The position numbers and the translations under genes were made by a program. Below are positions 1 through 7,702 of a DNA stretch of 64,000 nucleotides, in pieces. The stretch lies in contig NZ_VEDO01000001.1 of the NCBI RefSeq assembly GCF_007677875.1, positions 1 to 64,000 of the forward strand, written 5' to 3'. The notes beneath the pieces were generated by a model. The model saw only the letters and a program-made list of their open reading frames with translations, made no database searches and was not told the DNA's origin. The stretch is from Variovorax boronicumulans. GTDB lineage: Bacteria > Pseudomonadota > Gammaproteobacteria > Burkholderiales > Burkholderiaceae_C. Within the stretch, counting starts at the first letter, position 1, and every line of letters starts with the position of its first letter.

Positions 1-62
1 TGAAACGACTTTGCGCCGATGATAGTGCGGGTTCCCGTGTGAAAGTAGGTCATCGTCAGGCT
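1..62 (+). rRNA. rrf: 5S ribosomal RNA, 3' part
   Basis: The first bases match the 3' half of a proteobacterial 5S rRNA, including the helix that ends in the AAAGTAGGTCATCGTCAGGC segment. The 5' half lies outside the window. The 3' end is placed near base 62, where pairing with the missing 5' end would stop. A strong terminator follows directly, so this is the last gene of an rRNA operon transcribed into the window. Confidence 0.93.
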
Positions 63-71
63 CTTACAGCC

Positions 72-108
72 AAAACGCCCCAACCTCCAACGAGGTTGGG
101 GCGTTTTT
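72..108 (+). terminator. Rho-independent terminator of the rRNA operon
   Basis: A perfect 16-bp stem (72-87 pairing with 92-107, core CGCCCCAACCTC / GAGGTTGGGGCG) has a CAAC loop and ends in a run of five T. It lies 10 bases after the 5S gene. Confidence 0.9.
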
Positions 109-451
109 ATTTCGAAGATCCATTCTCGCAGCGGTCAAGAGCGCTATTCCAAAATCTCGGGGCGCGGCCTTTGGGGAGTTGGTGCGCGAATAGGAGTGGT
201 CCCTGGGACTGAGCACGCACGCTTGTAAAACTCAGCAGGGACAGCTACCGCACAGACGCGGAAAGAATTGGGTACTGAGCCGGCAGATCGTGGCTGACAT
301 GCAAGGATCCCGGCGATTAGGCGGCCCGATGCGGTGGGCGGCATCAAAGCCCGCAGTGGTCACCAGCGTGATTCGCGTGCCGGCCTTCGCCTGCATCCCC
401 ACGATTGTCGTTAGCGCTTGGCAGGTTTCGGCGTGAACCGTTGTTTCGACC
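109..451. other. Non-coding stretch after rRNA operon
   Basis: No reading frame here has a credible start, RBS or recognisable product. The short frames on both strands look like chance openings in GC-rich DNA. The stretch lies between the rRNA terminator and a dead receptor fragment, a common place for gene debris. Confidence 0.5.
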
Positions 452-650
452 CGACGGCTGCAGGAACATGGCGCGCGAATTTGTGGAGTCCATCAACGCC
501 GACGTCAACGCGCTGCTGCGCCTGCCCGGCATGGTCGAGCGTGGGGCCCTGGGCACCCAGCCCTGTGCGACCTCACCGGCTGAGTTCAAGGCCATCCTTG
601 CGGCCGACATCGAACAGTGGAGTGCCGTGCTCCGCGCCTCGAGGGTCGAC
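452..650 (+). pseudogene. C-terminal fragment of a Bug/TctC receptor
   Basis: The translated segment reads AREFVESINADVNALLRLPG and continues through a GTQP turn and an IEQWSAVLRAS-type end. This is the usual C-terminal helix set of tripartite-tricarboxylate (Bug) periplasmic receptors. The preceding AAGT segment is in a different frame, so at least one frameshift is present, and the first three quarters of the gene are absent. It is a relic, not a functional gene. The family call is from remembered sequence pattern and is moderately secure. Confidence 0.6.
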
Positions 651-769
651 GGGGCCTGCCCAAAGAGCAGGCAACACAGCGCGGGCCCGCATGGACGCTC
701 GCAACGGCGCGCGGTCCGGCGCCTGCCCCCAGGGATGTCCACAGCCCCACGGGACAAGCCCGCCGGCGT

Positions 770-2599
770 TCAGGCCGGTGCGAGCCAGGCGTCGACGGGC
801 TGGGCGTTCTGGATCGCCAGGCGCCAGGTCTTGCCGTCCTGCGGCGCCGGCAGTTCCAGCCGCAGGCGCAGCAGGCGCTTGTCGCGTGCCACCAGCGCGG
901 TGACGGTGCGCGTGCGCCCGGTGTAGAGCGCCAGGTCGTCCAGGCGGCTCAGGCGCCAACCCTCGTTCTCGGTCTCCACACCCAGCCATTCGTCTTCGGC
1001 CGCCAGGCCTGCCTGCTCGGCCGCGCCGCCGCGCAGCACCACCTTGATCTGCACGCCGTTCTGCTCGCCCACGCGCAGGCCCAGGCGTTGGGCCAGCTGC
1101 GCCGGGTCGTCGTGCACGGCCACGCCGTGGCGCTCGAGCAGTTCGCGCAACGGCAGCTCGTCCCGGCCATGGACCCAGGCCGCGATCTCGGCATCGAAGG
1201 ACCGCCCGCCGACCGCGGCCAGCGCCGCGGCGAAGTCGGCCTCGGACATCGGCCCGGCGGCGCACTGCGTCCACAGGCGCTGCATCACGGCGTCGAGCGT
1301 GCCGCGGCCCTCGGCACGCAGCGTGAGGTCGAAGCACAGCGCCACCAGCGCGCCCTTGGCGTAGTAGCTCACCGTGGCGTTGGGCGTGTTGGCGTCCGTG
1401 CGGTAGTACTTGACCCACGCGTCCATGCTGGCCTCGGCCACCGATTGCACCAGCCGGCCCGGCGTCTGCAGCACCTGGTTGATGGTCTTGTTGAGCAATT
1501 TGAGGTAGCCGGCGTTATCCAGCAGGCCGCAGCGGCGCAGCAGCAGGTCGTCGTAGTAGCTTGTGAACCCTTCGAAGAACCACAGCAGCTGCGTGTACTG
1601 CTCGGCGTCGTAGTGGTACTGGGCGAACTCCGCGGGGCGCAGCCGCTTGACGTTCCAGGTGTGGAAGTATTCGTGGCTGATCAGCCCCAGCAGCGTGGTG
1701 TAGCCCTCGCCCTGGCGTGCGGATTCCCCGCCCGCTTCGTCGCGGCGCGGCAAGTCGCGCCGGCTGCAGACCAAGGCGGTGGAGTTGCGGTGTTCCAGGC
1801 CGCCATAGCTGTCGTCCATGGCGTTGAGCAGGAACACATAGCGTTTGTGCGGCGGCTTGCCGCCGCCCTGCCCATGCCAGAAGCGGATCTGCTCCTCGCA
1901 GATCTTCTGCGTGTCCTGCAGCAGACGGTTGCCGTCGAAGGAGGGCGGGGCGCCGGCCACGACGAAACGGTGCGGAATGCCTGCGGCCTTGAAGTCGCCA
2001 TGCCAGAACGCGCCGAGCTCGAACGGGCAGTCAGCCAGTTCGTCGTAGTCCGCTGCGAGGTAGTGGCCGAAGCCGGCCGCATCCACCTGCCACGGTGCCA
2101 GGCCCGTGGCCACGGACCAGCCCGTGGTCTGGCGGGAGGCCACCAGTTCCAGGCCGTGCGGCTGGGCTTCCTGGCCATGCACGCGCAGGCACAGGCTGGT
2201 GGGGTTGAAGAAGCCGCGCGCCGCGTCCAGAAAGGCCGTGCGCACGGAGCTGTCGTGCGCATGCACGAGGTAGCGCAGCACCAGCGGCTTGCCCGGCTCG
2301 GCCGTGAGGTCCCAGCTGTTTTTGTCGCGCTGCCGGCACTCCACCGCCTTGCGGCCCTGGTGGGCTTCGAGCTGCTGCAGGTGCTTGGAGAACTCGCGCA
2401 CCATGTAGCTGCCCGGAATCCACACCGGCAGCGAGACGCGCTGCTGCGCATGGGGCGCCTGCACCGTCAGCGTGACGCGGTACAGGTGGGCGTGCAGGTC
2501 GGCCAGTTCGACCCGGTAGGCGATGGCCGGCGTGTCGTAGTGGTGGTCTGCTGAGGCGCCTTGGCGCGCCGGCGCAGGAGAGGGGGAAGTCGTCGGCAT
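770..2599 (-). CDS. M61-family metallopeptidase with PDZ domain
   Basis: The 609-residue protein has the M61 (glycyl aminopeptidase-like) layout: an N-terminal beta domain with the IPGSYMVREFSKHL segment near residues 60-75, a gluzincin catalytic domain, and a C-terminal PDZ region. The zinc motif is HEYFHTWNVKRLRP, with the two histidines and Glu of HExxH visible. The family usually removes N-terminal glycine or alanine, and its role in beta-proteobacteria is poorly known. No clear signal peptide is seen at the chosen ATG, so a cytoplasmic location is likely. It is followed 39 bp away by the DsbC-like gene on the same strand. Confidence 0.9.
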   Translation of the reverse strand: MPTTSPSPAPARQGASADHHYDTPAIAYRVELADLHAHLYRVTLTVQAPHAQQRVSLPVWIPGSYMVREFSKHLQQLEAHQGRKAVECRQRDKNSWDLTAEPGKPLVLRYLVHAHDSSVRTAFLDAARGFFNPTSLCLRVHGQEAQPHGLELVASRQTTGWSVATGLAPWQVDAAGFGHYLAADYDELADCPFELGAFWHGDFKAAGIPHRFVVAGAPPSFDGNRLLQDTQKICEEQIRFWHGQGGGKPPHKRYVFLLNAMDDSYGGLEHRNSTALVCSRRDLPRRDEAGGESARQGEGYTTLLGLISHEYFHTWNVKRLRPAEFAQYHYDAEQYTQLLWFFEGFTSYYDDLLLRRCGLLDNAGYLKLLNKTINQVLQTPGRLVQSVAEASMDAWVKYYRTDANTPNATVSYYAKGALVALCFDLTLRAEGRGTLDAVMQRLWTQCAAGPMSEADFAAALAAVGGRSFDAEIAAWVHGRDELPLRELLERHGVAVHDDPAQLAQRLGLRVGEQNGVQIKVVLRGGAAEQAGLAAEDEWLGVETENEGWRLSRLDDLALYTGRTRTVTALVARDKRLLRLRLELPAPQDGKTWRLAIQNAQPVDAWLAPA

Positions 2600-2638
2600 G
2601 CGCCGAGAATACAGGACGCGCCAAGGCGTCCCGCGGCC

Positions 2639-3451
2639 TCAGGACTTGCGCGAAGCGGCAGCGGCCAGCAGTTTCTCGACTTCGTCCAGCGGCATCGCGC
2701 CGGGCACGCGCGTGCCGTCCGTGAACAGCAGCGTGGGCGTGCCCGTGATCTTGTGCTTGCGGCCCAGGGCGACGTTGCGCGCCACGGGCGCCGCGTCGCA
2801 CTCGGCCGAGGGGATCGCCTGGTTGCGCACCATCCAGTCCGACCAGGTCTTGGCCTGGTCCTTGGCGCACCAGATGTGCTGGGCCTTCTGCACCGAGTCC
2901 GCGCCCAGGATGGGATAGAGGTACAGGTAGATCGTCACGTTGTCGATCTTTTCCATGTCGCGCTCGAAGCGCTTGCAGTAGCCGCAGTTCGGGTCCACGA
3001 ACACCGCCATCTTGCGCTTGCCGTCGCCACGCACGAGCTTGAACGCGTCCTTGAGCGGCAGGTCCTTGAAGTCCAGCGCCGTGAGCTTGTTGATGCGGTC
3101 TTCGGTCAGGTTGCGGCGCTGCTGGGTGTCGAAGATCTGGCCCTGCAGCAGGAAGTTGCCCTGCGCATCGGCATAGACGATCTCGGCGCCGGCCAGCCGC
3201 ACCTCGTACAGCCCCGGCAGCGGGCTGGCCGTGATCTCCTCGATCGCCGGCAGCTGCGGCAGGCGCTGGGTCAGCACCTGGCGGATGGTGGCTTCGGCGT
3301 TGGCAGGCGTGCCGGCCGCAGCGGGGGCCGCCGCAGCGGCTGCAGCCGTGGGCGCCGCCGCCGGGGCCTCGCTCTTGCCGCAAGCAGGAAGCAGCACGGC
3401 CATGGCCAGTGCGGCAAGGGTGGCCTGCGGCCGGGGGAATCGAATCGTCAC
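2639..3451 (-). CDS. dsbC: DsbC-type thiol:disulfide interchange protein
   Basis: This 270-residue periplasmic disulfide isomerase has a signal sequence ending in LLPACG, which could be a lipobox, so the protein may be lipid-anchored. An Ala/Pro-rich linker (about 28-50) follows, then the DsbC dimerisation domain, and a thioredoxin fold with the CGYC redox motif in FVDPNCGYCKRFE and a GTPTLLF cis-proline loop. The start is GTG, chosen because AAGGA lies seven bases upstream and the signal sequence begins there. It would shuffle wrong disulfides, kept reduced by a DsbD-type partner not seen here. Confidence 0.92.
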   Translation of the reverse strand: MTIRFPRPQATLAALAMAVLLPACGKSEAPAAAPTAAAAAAAPAAAGTPANAEATIRQVLTQRLPQLPAIEEITASPLPGLYEVRLAGAEIVYADAQGNFLLQGQIFDTQQRRNLTEDRINKLTALDFKDLPLKDAFKLVRGDGKRKMAVFVDPNCGYCKRFERDMEKIDNVTIYLYLYPILGADSVQKAQHIWCAKDQAKTWSDWMVRNQAIPSAECDAAPVARNVALGRKHKITGTPTLLFTDGTRVPGAMPLDEVEKLLAAAASRKS

Positions 3452-3479
3452 GTGGAATCCTTCAGCAATGCCGGCCTGT

Positions 3480-4628
3480 TCAGCCGTTCACACCCATGGC
3501 TTGGCGCGCGACCCAGCGCTTGAGCGGGCCGCTGTGTTCGAAGCCGTTCATGCCCCAGTTGCGCAGGCCCTGCCAGGCCGGTGCATTGTGCGCGAACAGC
3601 TGCTGCAGGCCGTCGGTGGCCAGGCGCATGCCAGCCAGCGCGGTCTTGCGCGCGCGCTCGTAGCGGCGTAGCACGCGCAGGTCGCCCACGCTGCGCCAGC
3701 CGTCCCGCGCGCGCAGCTGGGCCACGAGCTCAGCCGCATCGCCCAGCCCCAGGTTGAGCCCCTGGCCGGCCAGCGGGTGCACCGTGTGCGCGGCGTCGCC
3801 GGCCAGCGCCCAGGCGCCAGCCAGGCCGTCGGCCGCACCCGTCGCGCCAACGAAATGCCGGGCCTGCGCCAGCTGCAGCGGCCAGGCTGCGCGTTCGCCG
3901 GCCACCTGCAGCGCGCCCAGCGCACCCTGGCTGATCTGCTCCAGCGCCTGCGAGAAGGCCGCGTCGTCCAGTGCCAGCGTGGCCGCGGCGCGCTCTTGCG
4001 GCACCGACCAGACGACCGCCACCTGCCGCCCCTCGGCGCCGGCCATGGGCAACAGGGCCACCACTTCGCCCTGCAGCAACCACTGCCGCGCCACCTGGCC
4101 GTGCGGCCGCTCGCACTGCAGCCGCGTGGCGATGGCGGTCTGGCCGTAGGCATGGGTGTCGTAGGCCACGCCCAGTTCGGCGCGCGTGCTGCTGGCCCGG
4201 CCTTCGCAGACAACGGTCAAGCCCGCGGTGGCGAGGGGCTGTTCCAGCACTTCGATCTGCGGCTGGTAGCGCACCGCCTCGGCCAGCCGCTTCTCCAGCG
4301 CTGCGACGTCGACGATCCAGGCCAGCGGCATGCCACGGCCCTGGCGCGCGGCGTCGAAGTTCACCTCGCCGCCATCGTCGCCGAACACCTGCATGGCCTG
4401 CACGGCAGTGGCCTCGGCGGGGTCGGGCCAGCAGCGCAGGCCTTCGAGCAACTGGCGCGAGGCGGCGTTGAGCGCATAGGCGCGTACGTCGGACGACTCG
4501 CCCTGGCGCGGTGTGGCCGGCTGCACCAGCGCCACGTGCAGCCGCTCGCGGGCCAGCAGCAGGGCCAGCGTGCGGCCGACGATGCCGCCGCCGCGCACGC
4601 AGATGTCGAAAGCTTGAGGGGAAGGCAT
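3480..4628 (-). CDS. UbiH/Coq6-type FAD monooxygenase
   Basis: The 382-residue protein starts with the FAD-binding ICVRGGGIVGRTLALLLA segment (a G-x-G-x-x-G dinucleotide fold) and carries the second flavin motif GDAAHTVHPLAGQGLNLGL, typical of ubiquinone-ring hydroxylases. It probably adds a hydroxyl group during ubiquinone synthesis in a membrane-associated complex. Which ring position it acts on cannot be told from sequence. The ATG at 4628 is preferred over the longer frame because residues upstream are not family-like. The gene is divergent from the MOSC gene, with only 65 bp between the two starts. Confidence 0.88.
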   Translation of the reverse strand: MPSPQAFDICVRGGGIVGRTLALLLARERLHVALVQPATPRQGESSDVRAYALNAASRQLLEGLRCWPDPAEATAVQAMQVFGDDGGEVNFDAARQGRGMPLAWIVDVAALEKRLAEAVRYQPQIEVLEQPLATAGLTVVCEGRASSTRAELGVAYDTHAYGQTAIATRLQCERPHGQVARQWLLQGEVVALLPMAGAEGRQVAVVWSVPQERAAATLALDDAAFSQALEQISQGALGALQVAGERAAWPLQLAQARHFVGATGAADGLAGAWALAGDAAHTVHPLAGQGLNLGLGDAAELVAQLRARDGWRSVGDLRVLRRYERARKTALAGMRLATDGLQQLFAHNAPAWQGLRNWGMNGFEHSGPLKRWVARQAMGVNG

Positions 4629-4693
4629 CGCGGGATTGTAGGAGTGGGGTCTTGGGCACAATGCGCCCTCCACTGCACAGCCCTTTGCCTGCC

Positions 4694-5605
4694 ATGTCTT
4701 CCGATTCCGTTGCCGACCTGTCTGCCCACGACGTTGCGGCCCGCATCGCGCGGCTGTTCGTCTATCCGGTCAAGTCCTGCGCCGGCGTCGAGGTGGACGA
4801 GGTGCTGCTGACCGAGACCGGCCTGGAATTCGACCGCGCCTGGATGGTGGTGGATGCCGAAGGCCGTTTCGTGACCCAGCGCGAACTGCCGCGCATGGCG
4901 CTGGTCCAGCCGAAGCTCAAGCATTCGGAGATGGTGCTGCGCGCACCCGGCATGCTGGCCCTGCACATCGCGCTGGACGCGGTGGAAGAACCCTGCGAGG
5001 TCACGGTCTGGAAGGACCGTGTGCAGGCCTACGACATGGGAGACGTGGCGGCCCAGTGGTTCAGCGATTTCCTGAACAGCGAACGGCCGGCCGGTGTGCC
5101 GGCGCAGAAGCTGCGCCTGGTGCGCTTCGACCCCGAGTTCCAGCGCCTGTCCAACAAGCGCTGGACCGGCGAGGTCGATGCGCCCAACCAGTTCTCCGAC
5201 GGTTTCCCGGTCCTGGTGCTGAGCCAGTCCGCGCTCGACGGGCTCAACGCACGCCTGGCAGCCGAAGGCCATGCCGCCGTGGGCATCGAGCGTTTCCGCC
5301 CCAACATCGTGCTGGACGGCGTGGATGCACACGACGAAGACAACTTCGGCGAGCTGCTGATCGCCACCAACGAAGGCGCCGCCCGGCTGCGCCTGGTCAA
5401 GCCCTGCCCGCGCTGTCCCATCCCGAACATCGACCCGGTCACGGCCCTGTCCAGCCCCGAGGTCGGCGACACCCTGCAGGCCTACCGGGCCCACCCGGCC
5501 GTGGACGGCGCCATCGCCTTCGGCATGAACGCCATCGTGCTCGACGGCATCGATCACGCGCTGCGTCCGGGGCAACCGGCCGCGGCCGACTACCGCTTCG
5601 ACTGA
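4694..5605 (+). CDS. MOSC domain-containing protein
   Basis: The 303-residue protein has the MOSC N-terminal beta-barrel (IARLFVYPVKSCAGVEV) followed by the MOSC domain. That domain holds the conserved RFRPNIVLDG and CPRCPIPNIDP segments, the latter containing the candidate molybdenum-cofactor sulfur-carrier cysteines. Related proteins (YcbX/mARC type) take part in reducing N-hydroxylated compounds or handling molybdenum cofactor. A possible ferredoxin tail is absent. The ATG at 4694 is chosen because the protein pattern begins there. It is followed closely by the sensor kinase but need not share its role. Confidence 0.88.
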   Translation: MSSDSVADLSAHDVAARIARLFVYPVKSCAGVEVDEVLLTETGLEFDRAWMVVDAEGRFVTQRELPRMALVQPKLKHSEMVLRAPGMLALHIALDAVEEPCEVTVWKDRVQAYDMGDVAAQWFSDFLNSERPAGVPAQKLRLVRFDPEFQRLSNKRWTGEVDAPNQFSDGFPVLVLSQSALDGLNARLAAEGHAAVGIERFRPNIVLDGVDAHDEDNFGELLIATNEGAARLRLVKPCPRCPIPNIDPVTALSSPEVGDTLQAYRAHPAVDGAIAFGMNAIVLDGIDHALRPGQPAAADYRFD

Positions 5606-5624
5606 GCCACGGGCGCTGCGCGCC

Positions 5625-6974
5625 ATGCAGCTGCGCACCAAGATCGTCACGCTGGCCGCGCTGCCGCTGCTGCTGGCCCTGGTGCTGGTCGCGCTCGCGG
5701 TGCGCTACCAGGAGCGCGACCTCGCGCTGCGCGAGCGCACGCTGATCGAGCAGAGCCACATGGCGCAGCGTCGCAGTGAGCTGCGCAGCTATGTGGCGCT
5801 GGCCCTCAGCACCGTGCAGCCGCTCTACGACAGCGGCCGCGAGGACGAGGCCACGCGCGCCGAGGCGCTGCGCCGGCTGGCCGCGCTGGACTACGGCAGC
5901 GATGGCTACTTCTTCGTCTACGACCTGCAGGGCCGCTCGCTCATGCATTCGCGCCAGCCCGAGCTGGTCGGCCGCTCGCTCTGGGATCTGCGCGACTCCA
6001 CGGGCCGCTACACCATCCAGGACCTGCTCCGCGGCGCCCAGCAGGGCGGCGGCGGCCTGGTCGAGTACGAATGGCGCAAACCCTCCAGCGGAGAACGCGC
6101 ACCCAAGCTCGGCTACGTGACGCTGCTGCCGCGCTGGGGCTGGATGGTGGGCACCGGCCTGTACCTGGACGACATCCAGGCCACCCTGTCGGCCATGGAC
6201 CGGCAGATGAACGCCAACGTGGCCGCCACGCTGCTGTGGATCGCCGGCATCGCCGCGCTGTGCCTGGCGGCGGTCAGCGCGGCCGGCCTGCTGCTCAACC
6301 TCAGCGAGCACCGCACGGCCGAGGCCAAGTTGCGCCTGCTCGCGCGCCGCGTGGTGCAGTCGCAGGAGGACGAGCGCGGCCACCTCGCGCGCGAGCTGCA
6401 CGACGGCACCAGCCAGGCGCTGGTCGGCGTCAAGCTGCAGATCGAGTCCTACATCGACCAGCTGGCCGCACCCGTGCCGCCGCCCGCGCTGGCCAAGGCC
6501 TTGGAGCGCCTGAACGCCGCGCTGGCCGAGGTGCGTGGCCTCTCGCACCAGCTGCGGCCCGCGTTGCTGGACCAGCTGGGCCTGCCGGCCGCGCTGGAAC
6601 GGCTGGCCCAGGAGTTCGACGACCAGGGCGGCATCCAGGCCGAGGCGCTGGTCGAAGGCCAGCCGCGCGAGTTGCCGCCCGAGGCCAAGACCGCGCTGTT
6701 CCGCGTCGCGCAGGAGGCGCTGACCAATGTGCACAAGCACGCGGCCGGCGCACACCGCGTGACGCTGGCGCTGCGCTTCGACGCCACCAGCGTGCGCCTG
6801 GCCGTGCACGACGACGGCCAGGGCTTCGACGTGCTGGCCGTGCAGGGCGACGCGCGCCGTGGCATCGGCCTGCGCAACATGCGCGAGCGCATGGCTGCCG
6901 TTGGCGGGCAACTGCACCTGTCTTCCGAACCCGGCGCGACCACCATCGAAGCCGAATTGCCCACTGCCGCATGA
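5625..6974 (+). CDS. Sensor histidine kinase with cache domain
   Basis: The 449-residue membrane kinase has TM1 at about residues 8-26, a periplasmic single-cache domain (about 35-190, with DYGSDGYFFVYD and WGWMVGTGLYLDD), and TM2 at about 200-228. A HisKA_3 dimerisation helix carries the phospho-acceptor His259 in ARELHDG, and the ATPase domain has N-box NVHKHA, DDGQGFD and GIGLRNMRERM. This is the NarL/LuxR-partner class of kinase. Its stop overlaps the regulator start by ATGA. Cache domains often bind small organic acids. Because the next transporter is CstA-like, pyruvate or a related carboxylate is a reasonable but unproven signal. Confidence 0.93.
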   Translation: MQLRTKIVTLAALPLLLALVLVALAVRYQERDLALRERTLIEQSHMAQRRSELRSYVALALSTVQPLYDSGREDEATRAEALRRLAALDYGSDGYFFVYDLQGRSLMHSRQPELVGRSLWDLRDSTGRYTIQDLLRGAQQGGGGLVEYEWRKPSSGERAPKLGYVTLLPRWGWMVGTGLYLDDIQATLSAMDRQMNANVAATLLWIAGIAALCLAAVSAAGLLLNLSEHRTAEAKLRLLARRVVQSQEDERGHLARELHDGTSQALVGVKLQIESYIDQLAAPVPPPALAKALERLNAALAEVRGLSHQLRPALLDQLGLPAALERLAQEFDDQGGIQAEALVEGQPRELPPEAKTALFRVAQEALTNVHKHAAGAHRVTLALRFDATSVRLAVHDDGQGFDVLAVQGDARRGIGLRNMRERMAAVGGQLHLSSEPGATTIEAELPTAA

Positions 6975-7594
6975 CGCGACCCGTCCGCCTCTTTCTCGTC
7001 GATGACCACCCGCTCGTGCGCGACGGCTTGCGTGCGCGGCTTGGCTCGGTGCCCTGGATCACGGTGGTCGGGGAGGCCGGCAGCGCGGCCGAGGCCCTGT
7101 CTCTGCTGGACGCCTGCACGCCCGACCTGCTGCTCATGGACGTCGGCATGAAGGACATGAACGGCCTGGACCTGGCAGCCGCCGTCCTGCAGCGCGCGCA
7201 GCCGCCCCACATCGTCATGCTGAGCATGTACGACAACCCCGAGTACGTGCAGCAGGCGCTGCAGCTGGGCGCGCGCGGCTACGTGCTCAAGGACGCGCCG
7301 GCGGCCGAGATCGTGGCCGCCATCGAAGCCGCGGCCGCCGGCGGCACCTTCCTGAGCCCCGCCGTCTCACGCCGGCTGTTCCGCAAGGCCGAGCCGCGCC
7401 CCCTGCTCACGCCGCGGGAATCGGAGATCCTGGCCGCGATCGGCCGCGGCGCGTCGAGCAAGCAGATCGCGCGCGACCTGGGCCTCAGCGTGCGCACGGT
7501 CGAGGCCCACCGACAGAGCATCAAGCGTCGGCTCGGCATCGACACCTTGCCAGAACTGATCCGCTACGCCGTCGAGCACACCGGCCCGAAGTAA
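6971..7594 (+). CDS. NarL/LuxR-family response regulator
   Basis: The 207-residue regulator has an N-terminal receiver domain with acidic pair DDH (residues 10-12), phospho-acceptor Asp57 in LLLMDVGMKD, and the switch Lys in YVLKDAP. The C-terminal LuxR-type HTH reads LTPRESEILAAIGRG...KQIARDLGLSVRTVEAHRQSI. It overlaps the kinase stop by four bases, so the two are translationally coupled. The cstA gene begins 108 bp downstream on the same strand and is the obvious target. No direct binding site could be defined by eye. Confidence 0.94.
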   Translation: MTRPVRLFLVDDHPLVRDGLRARLGSVPWITVVGEAGSAAEALSLLDACTPDLLLMDVGMKDMNGLDLAAAVLQRAQPPHIVMLSMYDNPEYVQQALQLGARGYVLKDAPAAEIVAAIEAAAAGGTFLSPAVSRRLFRKAEPRPLLTPRESEILAAIGRGASSKQIARDLGLSVRTVEAHRQSIKRRLGIDTLPELIRYAVEHTGPK

Positions 7595-7702
7595 GGGTTT
7601 TTGCTTAGGTGGGCGCGCGTAAGCCACCCACGCGCTGCGACGGATGCGGCCTGCGGTCGGCTGCGGAACACTGCGGGCCTTCACGATTGAGGAGACATCC
7701 GC

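Noticed and set aside
617-2554. Long open frame on the plus strand opposite the M61 peptidase
   Set aside because: Antisense shadow in GC-rich codons. It is Gln/His/Val-rich without domains, while the minus strand encodes a clear metallopeptidase.
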